Positions 25,982-34,751 are shown, numbered from the stretch's first letter. The stretch is DNA of 64,000 nucleotides from Propionicimonas paludicola (GCF_002563675.1 NZ_PDJC01000001.1:2976001-3040000); one strand, 5' to 3'. Made by a program: numbers and translations. Notes: a model not told the origin generated them from the sequence alone.

Positions 25982-26571
25982 CCGAACTGCTGGTGGTCAG
26001 CTCCGGCACCGGTGCGAACTCCAGCAGCCGGCTGCTCGGAACCCGGCTCGGCGAGGCGGCGCAGGCCGCCCTCGCCGAGCGCGGCAGCTCGGTGGTGGTG
26101 AACCACCTGGAGCTGCGCACAATCGCGTCCGACCTGGCCAACCACCTGGTCACCGGGCTACCGAGCGCCAAGCTCGAGGAGGCCTTCGCCCAGGTGCGGG
26201 CTGCGGACGGCGTGATCGCGGTGACCGGGGTCTACAACGGCTCCTACACCGGGCTGTTCAAGCTGTTCTTCGATGCGCTGGGTCGTGACCTGATGCGTGG
26301 ACGGCCGGTGCTCCCGGCCGCGACCGGAGGCACCGCGCGGCACTCGCTGGTGATCGAGTACGCCATGGTGCCGCTCTTCTACTACCTGCGGGCGCTGGTG
26401 TCGGCCGTCCCGGTGTTCGCGGCGACTGCCGACTGGGGCGCCTCGGTCGGGTTGGACGCTCGGATCGAGCAGGCCGCCGAGGTCTTCGTGGACCTGGTGC
26501 TCAGCTCGCACCCGGACAAGACCGACCCGAGCTTCGAGGTCAGCGACTTCAGCACCCTGCCCGGCGGCTGA
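25978..26571 (+). CDS. NADPH-dependent FMN reductase, CE1759 family
   Basis: A 197-residue flavodoxin-like reductase. The N-terminus (LLVVSSGTGANSSSRLLG) is the phosphate-binding loop for FMN, and GVYNGSYTGLFKLFFDAL is the second flavin loop. It likely provides FMNH2 to the upstream monooxygenase, with which it shares a 4-bp ATGA overlap. The oxidised target of the pair is not known. It is convergent with the lipoprotein gene, 15 bp away. Confidence 0.92.
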   Translation: MTELLVVSSGTGANSSSRLLGTRLGEAAQAALAERGSSVVVNHLELRTIASDLANHLVTGLPSAKLEEAFAQVRAADGVIAVTGVYNGSYTGLFKLFFDALGRDLMRGRPVLPAATGGTARHSLVIEYAMVPLFYYLRALVSAVPVFAATADWGASVGLDARIEQAAEVFVDLVLSSHPDKTDPSFEVSDFSTLPGG

Positions 26572-26586
26572 GGCCCCCGCCAGGAG

Positions 26587-27405
26587 CTACTCCTTGCTGC
26601 CCTTCACCGAGCCGGTGAGGGTGCCACCTGCCGTGCCCACGGTGCAGACAAGTCGGTGGTCGGCGATCTTGTCCCAGGCATCGGCCGGCGCCACGAAGGC
26701 GGCGATCTCGTAGCGGGAGCGTCCCACATCGATGCCGACGAACTTCGTGAACTCCTTCACGCAGACCTCGGTGTAGAGCTTCTCGGATTCGGCCTTGGTC
26801 GGGGCGGCCTTGCCCGTCCACTGCTTCTCGGCGTAGGCCTCGTACTCATGGGGCCTCGTGCACGGGACCACCTTGGGTGCTGTGGCGGCACCGTTGGACT
26901 GGGTGCACTCACCGATCCGGGCGAACAGCTGGGTGTCGCCCTTGATCGAGGCACGCAACTCCTCGGTGGCCGAGCCGGCCAGGCAGACCGCCCGTCGGCT
27001 GCTCGGGTCAGACCAGGCGGTCTCGTCCGGCACCAGGTAGCTGGGCAGGTATCGGCTGTACCCAGGCTCGGCCCCGACGTAGTCGGCGAAGGCAGTGCCA
27101 CAATCGGCGTCGGCCTGCTGCTTGAGGTCGATCGCGCCGGGGTAGTCCTCGCCGGTGAGCGGGACGACCTCGCTGACCTCCCAGTGGTGCGGGCCGGTGC
27201 AGGATGTCGATGCCACCTTGGCGAGGTCGAAGCTGCCGTCGTCCAGGGCGCCAAGGCAGTCGCCCGGCCCGAGCTTGGCCAGGGCGGACGTGCTGCTCGA
27301 CACGGTCGGGGAGGGGCTCGGCACCGGTGCCGGCGCCGAGGTGCAGCCGGCCAGCACGGTCAGCAGCGCGCCTGCGGCGAACGCCTTGAGCACTCCAGCC
27401 GTCAT
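26587..27405 (-). CDS. Septum-formation family lipoprotein
   Basis: A 272-residue lipoprotein: signal segment with lipobox LAGC near residue 20, then a proline/serine-rich linker, then two copies of a cysteine-paired domain (GDCLGALDDGSF...CTGPHHWEV and IGECTQSNGAAT...CTRPHEYEAY). The C-x-H pattern is typical of the actinobacterial septum-formation (Septum_form) domain, named for its occurrence near cell-division genes; the actual role is unknown. The ATG at 27405 has GGAAGG 7-8 nt upstream. It is attached to the outer leaflet of the cytoplasmic membrane. Confidence 0.82.
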   Translation of the reverse strand: MTAGVLKAFAAGALLTVLAGCTSAPAPVPSPSPTVSSSTSALAKLGPGDCLGALDDGSFDLAKVASTSCTGPHHWEVSEVVPLTGEDYPGAIDLKQQADADCGTAFADYVGAEPGYSRYLPSYLVPDETAWSDPSSRRAVCLAGSATEELRASIKGDTQLFARIGECTQSNGAATAPKVVPCTRPHEYEAYAEKQWTGKAAPTKAESEKLYTEVCVKEFTKFVGIDVGRSRYEIAAFVAPADAWDKIADHRLVCTVGTAGGTLTGSVKGSKE

Positions 27406-27569
27406 ATGGACCCCTTCCGGATTGCGCCCATGCTAGCTGGACCCACTCGTCCTGCTCCCCCTCCGCCGAGCCTGCGAGGGAGAGCACGCTGAGGACGGAG
27501 GAGGTCGGTTCGGCGCTGTGAGTCGGTTGAGAGCGTCCGCTCTAGGGCGCTCATCTAGGCTGGAGGACG

Positions 27570-28805
27570 ATGCACCACGCAGACCTTCTCTTCCCGCCCG
27601 GCGCCACCCGCCACGACTGGGTGCTCGACGCCATGATGGCCTTCGGGCTGGGCCTGCTGACCATTCCGCCGTACAGCATTCGCGGCATCAGCCACCTGAC
27701 CGCCGGCGCGCAGCTGTTCACCGCGGCCTTGATGATCGGCTCGCTGGTGCTGCGTCGCCACTCCCCGCTGCTGGCGCTGGCCGGGGTCACCCTGGCCGGG
27801 CTCGGCCAGGTGGTGGTCTCCGACACTCCGATGGCCACCCTGGTCGCGGTCCCGATCGTCGCCTACTCAGTGGCCCGCTGGATCCCCGGCCATGAGGCCC
27901 GGGTGACGTTGGCGGTCGGAGCGATCGGCGCGGTCCTGGGGCCACTGCGCTGGGTGGTCACAGATCCGTCCTACCTCAGCGTGAAAGACCTTGTCGGACT
28001 GGCTTTGTACAGCTTCGTCTGCATGGCGCTGGTGGTCACCCCGTACGCCGTGGGACGCCGCGTCCGCGAGTCCAGCGAGGCGCACCTGGGCCGGGTGGCC
28101 GCCGCCGAAGAGCGCTACCGGACGATGGTCGCCGAGCGGGAGCAGCTGACCCGGCTGGCCGAATCGCGCACCCGCAACCAGATCGCGTCCGAGTTGCACG
28201 ACATCGTGGCGCACTCACTGTCGGTGATGATCGTCCAGGCCGAGGGTGGACGGGCATTGGCTGCGAAGAAGCCCGAGGCCGCCACCGAGGCGCTGACCAC
28301 GATCGCCGAAACCGGCCGCGAGGCGCTGATGGAAATGCGTCGGATCCTGGGCGTGCTGCGCGACCCGAGCTCGGGTGCGGCCGACTTCGCCCCGGCGCCA
28401 CGGCTGGAAGACATTCCCGAACTGGTCTCGCGGACCTCCGACCGGGTCCAGCTGAGCATTCAAGGACGCCCGCCCACGCGTCCCTCGCCCGCGCTGGAGC
28501 TGACCGTCTATCGGGTGGTGCAGGAGGCGCTGACCAACTTCCTCAAGCACGCCGGCCCGGACGCCACCGCGATGGTGACGGTCACCTATGGCTCGACCGA
28601 GATCGTGGTGGACGTGCTGGACAATGGCCTCGGAGCCACGGCCGGCGTCCCGGAGACCCCGGGGCATGGACTGCGCGGGATGAGCGAGCGGGTCGCGTCG
28701 ATGGGCGGACGCCTGCACGCTCGTCCGCGGCCGGGCGGCGGCTTCCAAGTGACTGCAGTGCTGCCGGTGCTCGGGCCGGTCAGCCAAGATGGAGGATGGC
28801 GATGA
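27570..28805 (+). CDS. Two-component sensor histidine kinase (NarL/HisKA_3 type)
   Basis: A 411-residue kinase with five or six N-terminal membrane helices, then a short coiled linker, a HisKA_3 dimerisation domain with the phosphoacceptor histidine in ASELHDIVAHSLSVMIVQ, and a C-terminal ATPase domain (VLDNGLGAT, then HGLRGMSERVASMGGRL). The lack of an extracytoplasmic sensor domain suggests it senses within the membrane. The start has both GGAGG and an upstream TAGGCT box. Its stop overlaps the response-regulator start (ATGA). Signal and regulon are not evident. Confidence 0.93.
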   Translation: MHHADLLFPPGATRHDWVLDAMMAFGLGLLTIPPYSIRGISHLTAGAQLFTAALMIGSLVLRRHSPLLALAGVTLAGLGQVVVSDTPMATLVAVPIVAYSVARWIPGHEARVTLAVGAIGAVLGPLRWVVTDPSYLSVKDLVGLALYSFVCMALVVTPYAVGRRVRESSEAHLGRVAAAEERYRTMVAEREQLTRLAESRTRNQIASELHDIVAHSLSVMIVQAEGGRALAAKKPEAATEALTTIAETGREALMEMRRILGVLRDPSSGAADFAPAPRLEDIPELVSRTSDRVQLSIQGRPPTRPSPALELTVYRVVQEALTNFLKHAGPDATAMVTVTYGSTEIVVDVLDNGLGATAGVPETPGHGLRGMSERVASMGGRLHARPRPGGGFQVTAVLPVLGPVSQDGGWR

Positions 28806-29464
28806 GCCCGATTCGGGTGTTTCTGGCCGACGATCAGGCGCTGGTTCGCAGCGGCTTTCGGATGCTGATCGGTGCCGAGGACGATCTCGAGGTGGTCGGC
28901 GAGGGTGCCGACGGGGCTGAGACCGTCCGCGAGGTGCGGCGGACGCCCACCGACGTGGTGCTGATGGACATCCGGATGCCGGTGATGGACGGGGTCGAGG
29001 CCACTCGTCGGATCGTGGCCGAGGGCTTGCCGACTCGGGTGCTGGTGCTGACCACCTTCGATCTGGACGAGTACGTCTTCAGCGCGCTCAAGGCCGGGGC
29101 AAGCGGATTCATGCTGAAGGACGCCCGTCCCGAGGAACTGCTGAACGCCATCCGCACGGTCGCCGCCGGCGAGGCCGTGATCGCCCCGTCGGCCACTCGG
29201 CGGCTACTCGACCATGTACTGCCTACTCTGCCGACCAGCCCGGAAGGCGTCGACCACCGACTCGACGTGCTCACCGATCGCGAGCGCGAGGTGCTCACCG
29301 AGATCGCGGCCGGCGCCACCAATGCCGAAATCGCCACCCGGCTGTACATGGCCGAAGGCACCGTGAAGACCCACATCGGACGGCTGCTGGCCAAGCTCCA
29401 GGTGCGCGACCGAGTCGGCCTGGTGCTGTTCGCCTATGAGACCGGGCTGGTCCGCCGGATCTGA
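28802..29464 (+). CDS. Response regulator, NarL/LuxR type
   Basis: A 220-residue partner of the upstream kinase. The receiver domain has the phosphoacceptor D56 in DVVLMDIRMP, with acidic D10/D11 and K106-type lysine in FMLKDARPEE. The C-terminal LuxR helix-turn-helix is clear (LTDREREVLTEIAAGATNAEIATRL, then EGTVKTHIGRLLAKL). I start at the second ATG (28802), which is 7 nt after GGAGG; the ATG at 28796 is only one base from it. Directly downstream lies a palindromic repeat array, not another gene. Confidence 0.94.
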   Translation: MSPIRVFLADDQALVRSGFRMLIGAEDDLEVVGEGADGAETVREVRRTPTDVVLMDIRMPVMDGVEATRRIVAEGLPTRVLVLTTFDLDEYVFSALKAGASGFMLKDARPEELLNAIRTVAAGEAVIAPSATRRLLDHVLPTLPTSPEGVDHRLDVLTDREREVLTEIAAGATNAEIATRLYMAEGTVKTHIGRLLAKLQVRDRVGLVLFAYETGLVRRI

Positions 29465-29534
29465 CCTCGGCTTCGCTCCCGGTCTGGCCGCCTCGCCTCG
29501 CCACTCGTCCCCGCTCCGTCACGCGCCCGCCCGT

Positions 29535-29646
29535 CGCTTCGCTACCCGTGGTGGCGCTTCGCTACTCGTAGGGTCACTTCGCTACCGCTGGACGGGTAGC
29601 GAAGTGGGGTCACCGGTAGCGAAGCGGAGTGACCGGTAGCGAAGCG
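29535..29646. repeat. Palindromic array A: six 12-bp units with exact 20-bp period
   Basis: Three copies of CRCTTCGCTACY start at 29535, 29555 and 29575. Three reverse copies, GGTAGCGAAGYG, start at 29595, 29615 and 29635. Spacing is exactly 20 bp throughout, so the block is one large phased inverted array that can fold into a long hairpin. It lies between the convergent response-regulator and photolyase genes. A related array is at 32341-32444. Confidence 0.75.
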
Positions 29647-29671
29647 GACGGACGGAACCGCGGCCGTCCGC

Positions 29672-31102
29672 TCAGGCGCGCAGCGTGCGGGTCGAGGCGA
29701 ACCGCTCCAAGGTCAGCTGACGGGCCGTGGCGTGGTCGACCAGCGGCGTCGGGTAGTCCTGACCTAGCCGTACCCCGGCCGCGGCCAGCACCGAGGTCCG
29801 CAGGAGCCACGGGGCGTGGATGCTGCGATCGTCCAGTCCGGCCAACTCGGGGACGAATGACCTGATGAACGCCCCAGTCGGATCGAACCGCTGGCTCTGC
29901 CGGACCGGGCTGAAGATCCGGAAGTACGGCTGCGCATCGCAGCCGGTGGACGCGGTCCACTGCCAGCCACCGTTGTTCGAGGCCAGGTCGAAGTCGAGCA
30001 ACTGCCGGGCGAAGTAGGCCTCACCGCGACGCCAGTCGATGCCCAGATCCTTGACCAGGAAGCTGGCCGTGACCATCCGTAGCCGGTTGTGCAGGTAGCC
30101 GGTCCGGTTCAGCTGGCGCATCCCGGCGTCGACCAGTGGGTAGCCGGTGCGTCCGGCGCACCAGGCCTCGAACTGCAGATCGGCCTGCTCGCCGAAGGCC
30201 CATTCGATTCGGCTGTAGCCGGGCTGGAAGGCCTCGGTGGCCACCCTCGGATGATGGGCCAGCAGCTGGGAGTAGAACTCACGCCAGACCAGCTCGCTCA
30301 GCCAGGACTCCGCACCGGTCGAGCCGGCGGCGGCCCGGTCAGCGGCCAGGGCCACCAGCTCGCGCACCGAGATCGTCCCGAAGCGCAGGTGGACGCTCAG
30401 TCGGCTGGTGCCCGGCTGGGCCGGGAAGTCGCGGGCCTCGTGGTAGTCGTCGATCCGGTACAGGAAGTCGGCTAGCAGCCGCCGCGCTGCACTGGTGCCG
30501 GCGCCGTCCGGGCCGTCCACTGTTTCGAAGCCGAGTTCGGCAAGGCTGGGCACCGCGGCCTGGGCCGGCGGTGCGGCCAGACGTCCGGTCAGGTCGATCG
30601 GGTAGGGACGTGCCGGCTCGGCGGCCAGCCGGCGCAGCCAGGCGGTCCGGAACGGCGTGAAGACCGTGAACGGGCGTCCATCGCCGGTGAGTACCTGGCC
30701 GGGAGCGAAGATCACCTGGTCAACCCAGGAATGCCAACCGATGCCGGCGTCGGTGAGGGCGTGGGCCACGGCTGCGTCCCGGGCGATCGCGGACGGCTCG
30801 TAGTCGGTGTTGGTGTGCACGGCGGTGACGCCGAGCTCGCGGGCCAGCGTCGGGATTTCGTCCACCGGGTTCCCGTGCCGGACGATCAGGCCCCCGCCGG
30901 CGGCGCGCAGCTCGGCGTCCAGGGCGGCCAGGCTGTGCCGGATGAACTCGACACGTCGATCGGCCCGCGGCAGCGGATCCAGCAGGGCGGGGTCGAAGAC
31001 GAAGACGGCGTGCACGCGTCCGCGGGCGGCCAAGGCGTGATGCAGCGCGGCGTGGTCATAGCTACGCAGGTCGCGGCGGAACCAGACAAGGGAACCGGTC
31101 AT
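29672..31102 (-). CDS. phr: Deoxyribodipyrimidine photolyase (CPD class I-like)
   Basis: A 476-residue light-driven repair enzyme that splits pyrimidine dimers. The N-terminal Rossmann-like domain starts LVWFRRDLRSYDH. The C-terminal FAD domain shows WREFYSQLL, TGYPLVDAGMRQL, GYLHNRLRMVTASFLVK and the DFDLASNNGGWQW segment, all conserved in class I photolyases. The start is the ATG at 31102, which follows AGGAGG; a 19-residue upstream extension lacks support and overlaps repeat sequence. The end is convergent with the two-component system. Confidence 0.95.
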   Translation of the reverse strand: MTGSLVWFRRDLRSYDHAALHHALAARGRVHAVFVFDPALLDPLPRADRRVEFIRHSLAALDAELRAAGGGLIVRHGNPVDEIPTLARELGVTAVHTNTDYEPSAIARDAAVAHALTDAGIGWHSWVDQVIFAPGQVLTGDGRPFTVFTPFRTAWLRRLAAEPARPYPIDLTGRLAAPPAQAAVPSLAELGFETVDGPDGAGTSAARRLLADFLYRIDDYHEARDFPAQPGTSRLSVHLRFGTISVRELVALAADRAAAGSTGAESWLSELVWREFYSQLLAHHPRVATEAFQPGYSRIEWAFGEQADLQFEAWCAGRTGYPLVDAGMRQLNRTGYLHNRLRMVTASFLVKDLGIDWRRGEAYFARQLLDFDLASNNGGWQWTASTGCDAQPYFRIFSPVRQSQRFDPTGAFIRSFVPELAGLDDRSIHAPWLLRTSVLAAAGVRLGQDYPTPLVDHATARQLTLERFASTRTLRA

Positions 31103-31136
31103 CGGACCTCCTCTCTGATTCTGCCCGGCTGGGCTG

Positions 31137-31199
31137 GACGGTGATGGAACCGTCCTCACGATTCGGCCTGAGCAGGGTGGACGGTGATGGAACCGTCCC
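31137..31199. repeat. GGACGGT...ACCGTCC palindrome doublet (locus 1)
   Basis: Two identical 20-bp palindromes, GGACGGTGATGGAACCGTCC, at 31137-31156 and 31180-31199, 43 bp apart. The second runs into the end of panE. Same family as the loci at 40.2, 44.7, 45.9 and 46.7 kb. Confidence 0.75.
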
Positions 31200-31204
31200 C
31201 GGGG

Positions 31205-32224
31205 TTAGAGCTGGGCCAGCAGCGCGTCCGGGTTGTGACGGTAGGTGTCCAGGGGGAGCTGGCCGGAGGACAGCGCCTCGAGGGTGTCGGTGAGCAGTCG
31301 GTTCACCGGGGTAGGGACGCCGTGAGCGGCACCTGCCTCAGCAACGGCCCCGTTGAGGAAACGAACCTCGGTCTGGCCGCGTCCGGAGCGCAGATCGATG
31401 TGGAAGCTCGGCATCTTGTCGCCGCGGCCACCGCCGAGCGCCTTGGCCAGCGCCGGCTGGGCGATGAACCGGGGCAGCTTGGTGCCCAGCGCCAGCGCCC
31501 GGACCGGGGTGCCGGGCAGATCGGTCGGACGTAGCCCGAGCGCAGCCATCACGGCCAGGCATTCCCGCAGCACGGCCAACTCGATCCGATAGCTGCGCGG
31601 ATCGGCGAACAGGGCCCCGACCGGCTCGTCCAAGATGGCCGAGGTGGCGTTTCCGGTCAGGTTGGTGAGCAGCTTGGACCACTTCATGGCGGCCGCGTCC
31701 GGGTAGCCGATCCCGTTCAGGGACGCGTCGTTCAGCGCGGCCAACAGCGATGCCGCCAGCGGATGGGTGGTGGCGATGCCCACCCCGCGGCGCTTCTCCT
31801 CGACCACCTGGCCCATCCCGGGCTTACCGACTGCGGTGGTCACGGTTCCGCTGAGCACCTTGTCCGCGCCCAGTCGAGAGGCCAGCAACGGCTCATTGGC
31901 CACGCCGTTCTGCAGGCTGAGCATGGCCGGCAGTTCGCGCCCGGTGGCGATCAGCGAGTCCAGGAAGGCCGGGGTGTCGAAGGATTTGAGGGCCACCACG
32001 GCCACGTCGTAGGGGCCGGCGTCGAGCACCTCTGCCGTGGAGCCGAAGATCCGGAAGTTGCGGACGGTCTGAGGCTGACCGTCCCGGGTCAGCACCAGGC
32101 CCTGCGCGGCGATCGCCGCAGCAGCGTCCGGCTGCTCACTGAAGGTGACGTCGTGTCCGGCCGCGGCCAGCGAGCCGCCGATGTAGCTGCCGATCGCACC
32201 TGCGCCGACGAACCAGAACTTCAT
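31205..32224 (-). CDS. panE: 2-dehydropantoate 2-reductase family protein
   Basis: A 339-residue NADPH-dependent ketopantoate reductase, the step before pantoate in coenzyme A synthesis. The N-terminus FVGAGAIGSYIGGSLAAAGH is the Rossmann loop. The catalytic lysine region KWSKLLTNLTGN and the C-terminal domain are typical. Paralogues of this family also act on other 2-oxo acids, so the pathway call is probable, not certain. No other pantothenate gene is near. A palindromic repeat array fills the gap upstream of its ATG. Confidence 0.85.
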   Translation of the reverse strand: MKFWFVGAGAIGSYIGGSLAAAGHDVTFSEQPDAAAAIAAQGLVLTRDGQPQTVRNFRIFGSTAEVLDAGPYDVAVVALKSFDTPAFLDSLIATGRELPAMLSLQNGVANEPLLASRLGADKVLSGTVTTAVGKPGMGQVVEEKRRGVGIATTHPLAASLLAALNDASLNGIGYPDAAAMKWSKLLTNLTGNATSAILDEPVGALFADPRSYRIELAVLRECLAVMAALGLRPTDLPGTPVRALALGTKLPRFIAQPALAKALGGGRGDKMPSFHIDLRSGRGQTEVRFLNGAVAEAGAAHGVPTPVNRLLTDTLEALSSGQLPLDTYRHNPDALLAQL

Positions 32225-32340
32225 CGCGCCCCCTCCCCGGCCGGTCGAGCACCGGCTGCCCTCGAACGATACGACATCGGCCCGCCTCGTCGAAGCGACT
32301 CAGGCCGGCGGCGATCAAGACCAGCTCCGTCCGTCTCTCA

Positions 32341-32444
32341 CCGTGCTACCGCTTCCCTCACCGCGCTACCCATACACCGGTAGCACCGCAACCAACCGGT
32401 AGCACGGCCTCGGCAACCGGTAGCGCGGCGGACGAACGAGTAGC
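32341..32444. repeat. Palindromic array B: six GGTAGC-type units, about 20-bp period
   Basis: Two forward CCGYGCTACC units (32341, 32361) are followed by four reverse units with GGTAGC or AGTAGC cores at 32379, 32398, 32419 and 32439. Spacing is 19-21 bp. The core and layout are as in array A, but the unit is more diverged. It lies upstream of panE and downstream of the LacI gene. Confidence 0.7.
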
Positions 32445-32464
32445 GCGGCGGACGAACGATCCGC

Positions 32465-33469
32465 TCAGTTCAGCGGACGAACCGAGCCACGCTCCTGGAC
32501 CGGCATCGGCACCAGGGTCAGCGGCGGCGCCTGCCGGCTGAGCAGCAGCTGCATGGCCGTGCGACCCATCTCCCGGTACGGGATCTGCATCGTGGTCAGC
32601 TGCGGACGCAGGTACGAGGCCAGGTACTCGTCGTCGAAGGAGATCACCGACAAGTCGTCGGGCACCTTCAAGCCGCGCTCCTGGGCGGACTGGTAGATCC
32701 CGAACGCCACCCGGTCGTTGGCCGCGATCATGGCGGTCACCGGCCCGGCCGTGAAGATCTCCTCGGCACCGGAGTAGCCCAGGCCGGGCTCCCAGTACTT
32801 GCCGTCGACCTGGTGGACGAGCTCGATCCCCTCTTCGGCCAGGGCGGCGTCCATCCCGGCGTAGCGCTCGGCAACCGTGGCCGAGGAGGCCGGCTCGAGC
32901 AGGTCGGCGGAGCGTCCGATGAAGCCGATCCGGCGATGCCCGCGCTCAGTGAGGTACTTCACGGCCTGGTAGCCGGCCCGGTACTCATCCGGCAGGACGC
33001 ACGGGTGGCCGGCCGTCGACGTGGCGTTGACCAGGATCGTGTTCACGTCAGTGAGCGGCGGCAGCTCCAGTTGGCGGGCACGCATCAGGCCGAACACGAT
33101 GCCGTCGGTGCGCCGGTCCAGCATCAGGCTGACCAGCTTCTCCAGCTGGCCCGGACGTCCGGACTCGGTGATCAGCAGCGAATGGTCGTGGGCTTCGGCC
33201 TCTTCGAGCAGCCCACTGATGATCGCCGAGGCGTAGCGGGTGACGGTGACCTCGTCGGAGATGAAGCCGATGGTGCGAGTGGTGCCGGTGCGCAGGCCGC
33301 GGGCGGCCGGATTCGGCCGGTAGTCCAGTGCGGCCGCCGCCGCCCGGACCCGCTCGGCCGCCTGCTCGGACAGCCGGGTGTTCGGGCGGTTGTTCAGCAC
33401 CATGCTGACCGTGGTCGTGGACAGGCCGGCGAGCTTGGCCACATCGGCCAAAGTGGCGCGCTTGGTCAC
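32465..33469 (-). CDS. LacI family transcriptional regulator
   Basis: A 334-residue regulator with the LacI helix-turn-helix and hinge (TLADVAKLAGLSTTTVSMVLNN, then RVRAAAAALDYRPNPAARGLRTG in part) and a periplasmic-binding-protein-like sugar domain. It probably controls the upstream Gfo/Idh/MocA gene on the same strand, or its own gene. The effector sugar is unknown. Two candidate sites with a GCTAGC core lie at 33530-33537 and 34656-34667. The start is a GTG at 33469 with no strong ribosome site. Confidence 0.93.
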   Translation of the reverse strand: MTKRATLADVAKLAGLSTTTVSMVLNNRPNTRLSEQAAERVRAAAAALDYRPNPAARGLRTGTTRTIGFISDEVTVTRYASAIISGLLEEAEAHDHSLLITESGRPGQLEKLVSLMLDRRTDGIVFGLMRARQLELPPLTDVNTILVNATSTAGHPCVLPDEYRAGYQAVKYLTERGHRRIGFIGRSADLLEPASSATVAERYAGMDAALAEEGIELVHQVDGKYWEPGLGYSGAEEIFTAGPVTAMIAANDRVAFGIYQSAQERGLKVPDDLSVISFDDEYLASYLRPQLTTMQIPYREMGRTAMQLLLSRQAPPLTLVPMPVQERGSVRPLN

Positions 33470-33529
33470 TGTCGAGCCCTCACCGTCATTGGTTGGCGTG
33501 CAGAAAATCGTAGCCAGGATAGCCTCATC

Positions 33530-33537
33530 GGCTAGCC
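33530..33537. promoter_or_regulatory. Candidate LacI-type operator, GGCTAGCC
   Basis: An 8-bp palindrome about 60 bp upstream of the LacI gene. It shares the GCTAGC centre with TGTGCTAGCGCA at 34656-34667 upstream of the oxidoreductase gene. Regulator-binding is inferred from position and symmetry only. Confidence 0.3.
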
Positions 33538-33611
33538 AGCCGCCGGTTCGCTCGCCTCAGCGAGCACTCGCCTCGACTGCGGATGCCTTCTGTGAAGCAC
33601 GCCGCGGACGC

Positions 33612-34610
33612 CTAGAGGGTCGACTCCCGCACCGGCAGCCCGGCCAGGCGGTAGCACTCGTCGATCACGTCCATGTTCGCGATGGCGTTGTCCAGGTCGG
33701 TCGGGAAGCCGGCCCCGTCCCGGATCGCGGCGATCACTGCGCCGAGCTGGTGGGTGTAGGTGCTGACCGTCCCCAGCCGTTCCACCCGCTGGCCGACGCC
33801 GGTCTCGATGATCAGTCGGTCGTCGCTGGTGAGGTCGATGAAGTTCGGCTGGAACAGCGTGCCTTCGGTGCCGGTGACCAGGATCGACATCTCCTGCGGA
33901 CCCTCCAGGCTGGACTCCAGAGTGGCCGTAGCTCCGCCGGGCAGTTCGGCGATCACGGTCGCGGTGGCGTCCACACGCGGGTCGAGACCGGCATGGGCGG
34001 TGGCGCTCGCCCGGACCGGACGGACGGAGCCGCCGAGCACCTGGGCCACGTCCCTGGCCACATGGATGGTGTAGCAACCCAGGTCCATGAGCGAGCCGCC
34101 GGCCAGCGGCCACAGCCAACGGATGTCGGACAGATCGGTGCAGTCGAACTTCATCTGCACCTTCAGGGCGGTGACCTGGCCGATGGTGCCATTGCCGGTC
34201 AGCTCGAGCAGGCGCTTGTAGACCGGGTGATAGCGGTGGTGGAAGCCCTCGAAGACCACCAGACCGTCCTTCGGCTCGGCGGCGACCAGGCGGGCCTCGG
34301 CGGCATTGCTGCCGAACGGCTTCTCGGACAGGACGTGCTTGCCGGCCCGCAACGCGGCCAGGTTCCAGCGGACGTGCTCGCTGTTCGGCAGGGCGTTGTA
34401 GACCACCTCGACCGCAGGGTCGGAAAGCAATTCTGCGTAACTACCGTAGGCCTGCGCGATCCCGAACTGCGCGGCGTAGGCCTGCGCCTTCTCCGGGCTG
34501 CGGGCAGCTATCGCCACGACCTCGGCGCCGAGGGCCTTTGCGGGCGCAACTACGGCTCTTTCAGCGATCCGGGCCGCTCCCAGAATGCCGATTCGCAGCG
34601 GTTCGCTCAC
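33612..34610 (-). CDS. Gfo/Idh/MocA family oxidoreductase
   Basis: A 332-residue NAD(P)-dependent dehydrogenase of sugars or inositols. The nucleotide-binding motif is IGILGAARIAERAV, the conserved EKPFGSNAAEA segment carries the catalytic lysine, and GGSLMDLGCYTIHVAR is the family's GGGxLxDxGxH-like signature with the catalytic histidine. The GTG start follows AAGGAGGT by 6 nt. Transcribed in the same direction as the downstream LacI regulator. Exact substrate unknown. Confidence 0.9.
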   Translation of the reverse strand: MSEPLRIGILGAARIAERAVVAPAKALGAEVVAIAARSPEKAQAYAAQFGIAQAYGSYAELLSDPAVEVVYNALPNSEHVRWNLAALRAGKHVLSEKPFGSNAAEARLVAAEPKDGLVVFEGFHHRYHPVYKRLLELTGNGTIGQVTALKVQMKFDCTDLSDIRWLWPLAGGSLMDLGCYTIHVARDVAQVLGGSVRPVRASATAHAGLDPRVDATATVIAELPGGATATLESSLEGPQEMSILVTGTEGTLFQPNFIDLTSDDRLIIETGVGQRVERLGTVSTYTHQLGAVIAAIRDGAGFPTDLDNAIANMDVIDECYRLAGLPVRESTL

Positions 34611-34655
34611 CGATGACCTCCTTGCGCTGGCGCCGTCGATCGGCGCTGAACGGGG

Positions 34656-34667
34656 TGTGCTAGCGCA
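34656..34667. promoter_or_regulatory. Candidate LacI-type operator, TGTGCTAGCGCA
   Basis: A 12-bp near-palindrome with a GCTAGC centre, about 50 bp upstream of the Gfo/Idh/MocA gene. Its core matches GGCTAGCC before the LacI gene. Plausible binding site of that regulator; unproven. Confidence 0.35.
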
Positions 34668-34751
34668 AGTTATCGCGAGCGCCGCCGCTGAGGCGAGCGA
34701 TTCGACATCGGGGCGGACGGCGTCCGCTCAGGTGGGGCCGGACGGCGCCGC

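Noticed and set aside
29535-29646. CRISPR array
   Set aside because: Units are 12 bp with 8-bp gaps, half are inverted, and no cas gene is near. It is an inverted phased array.
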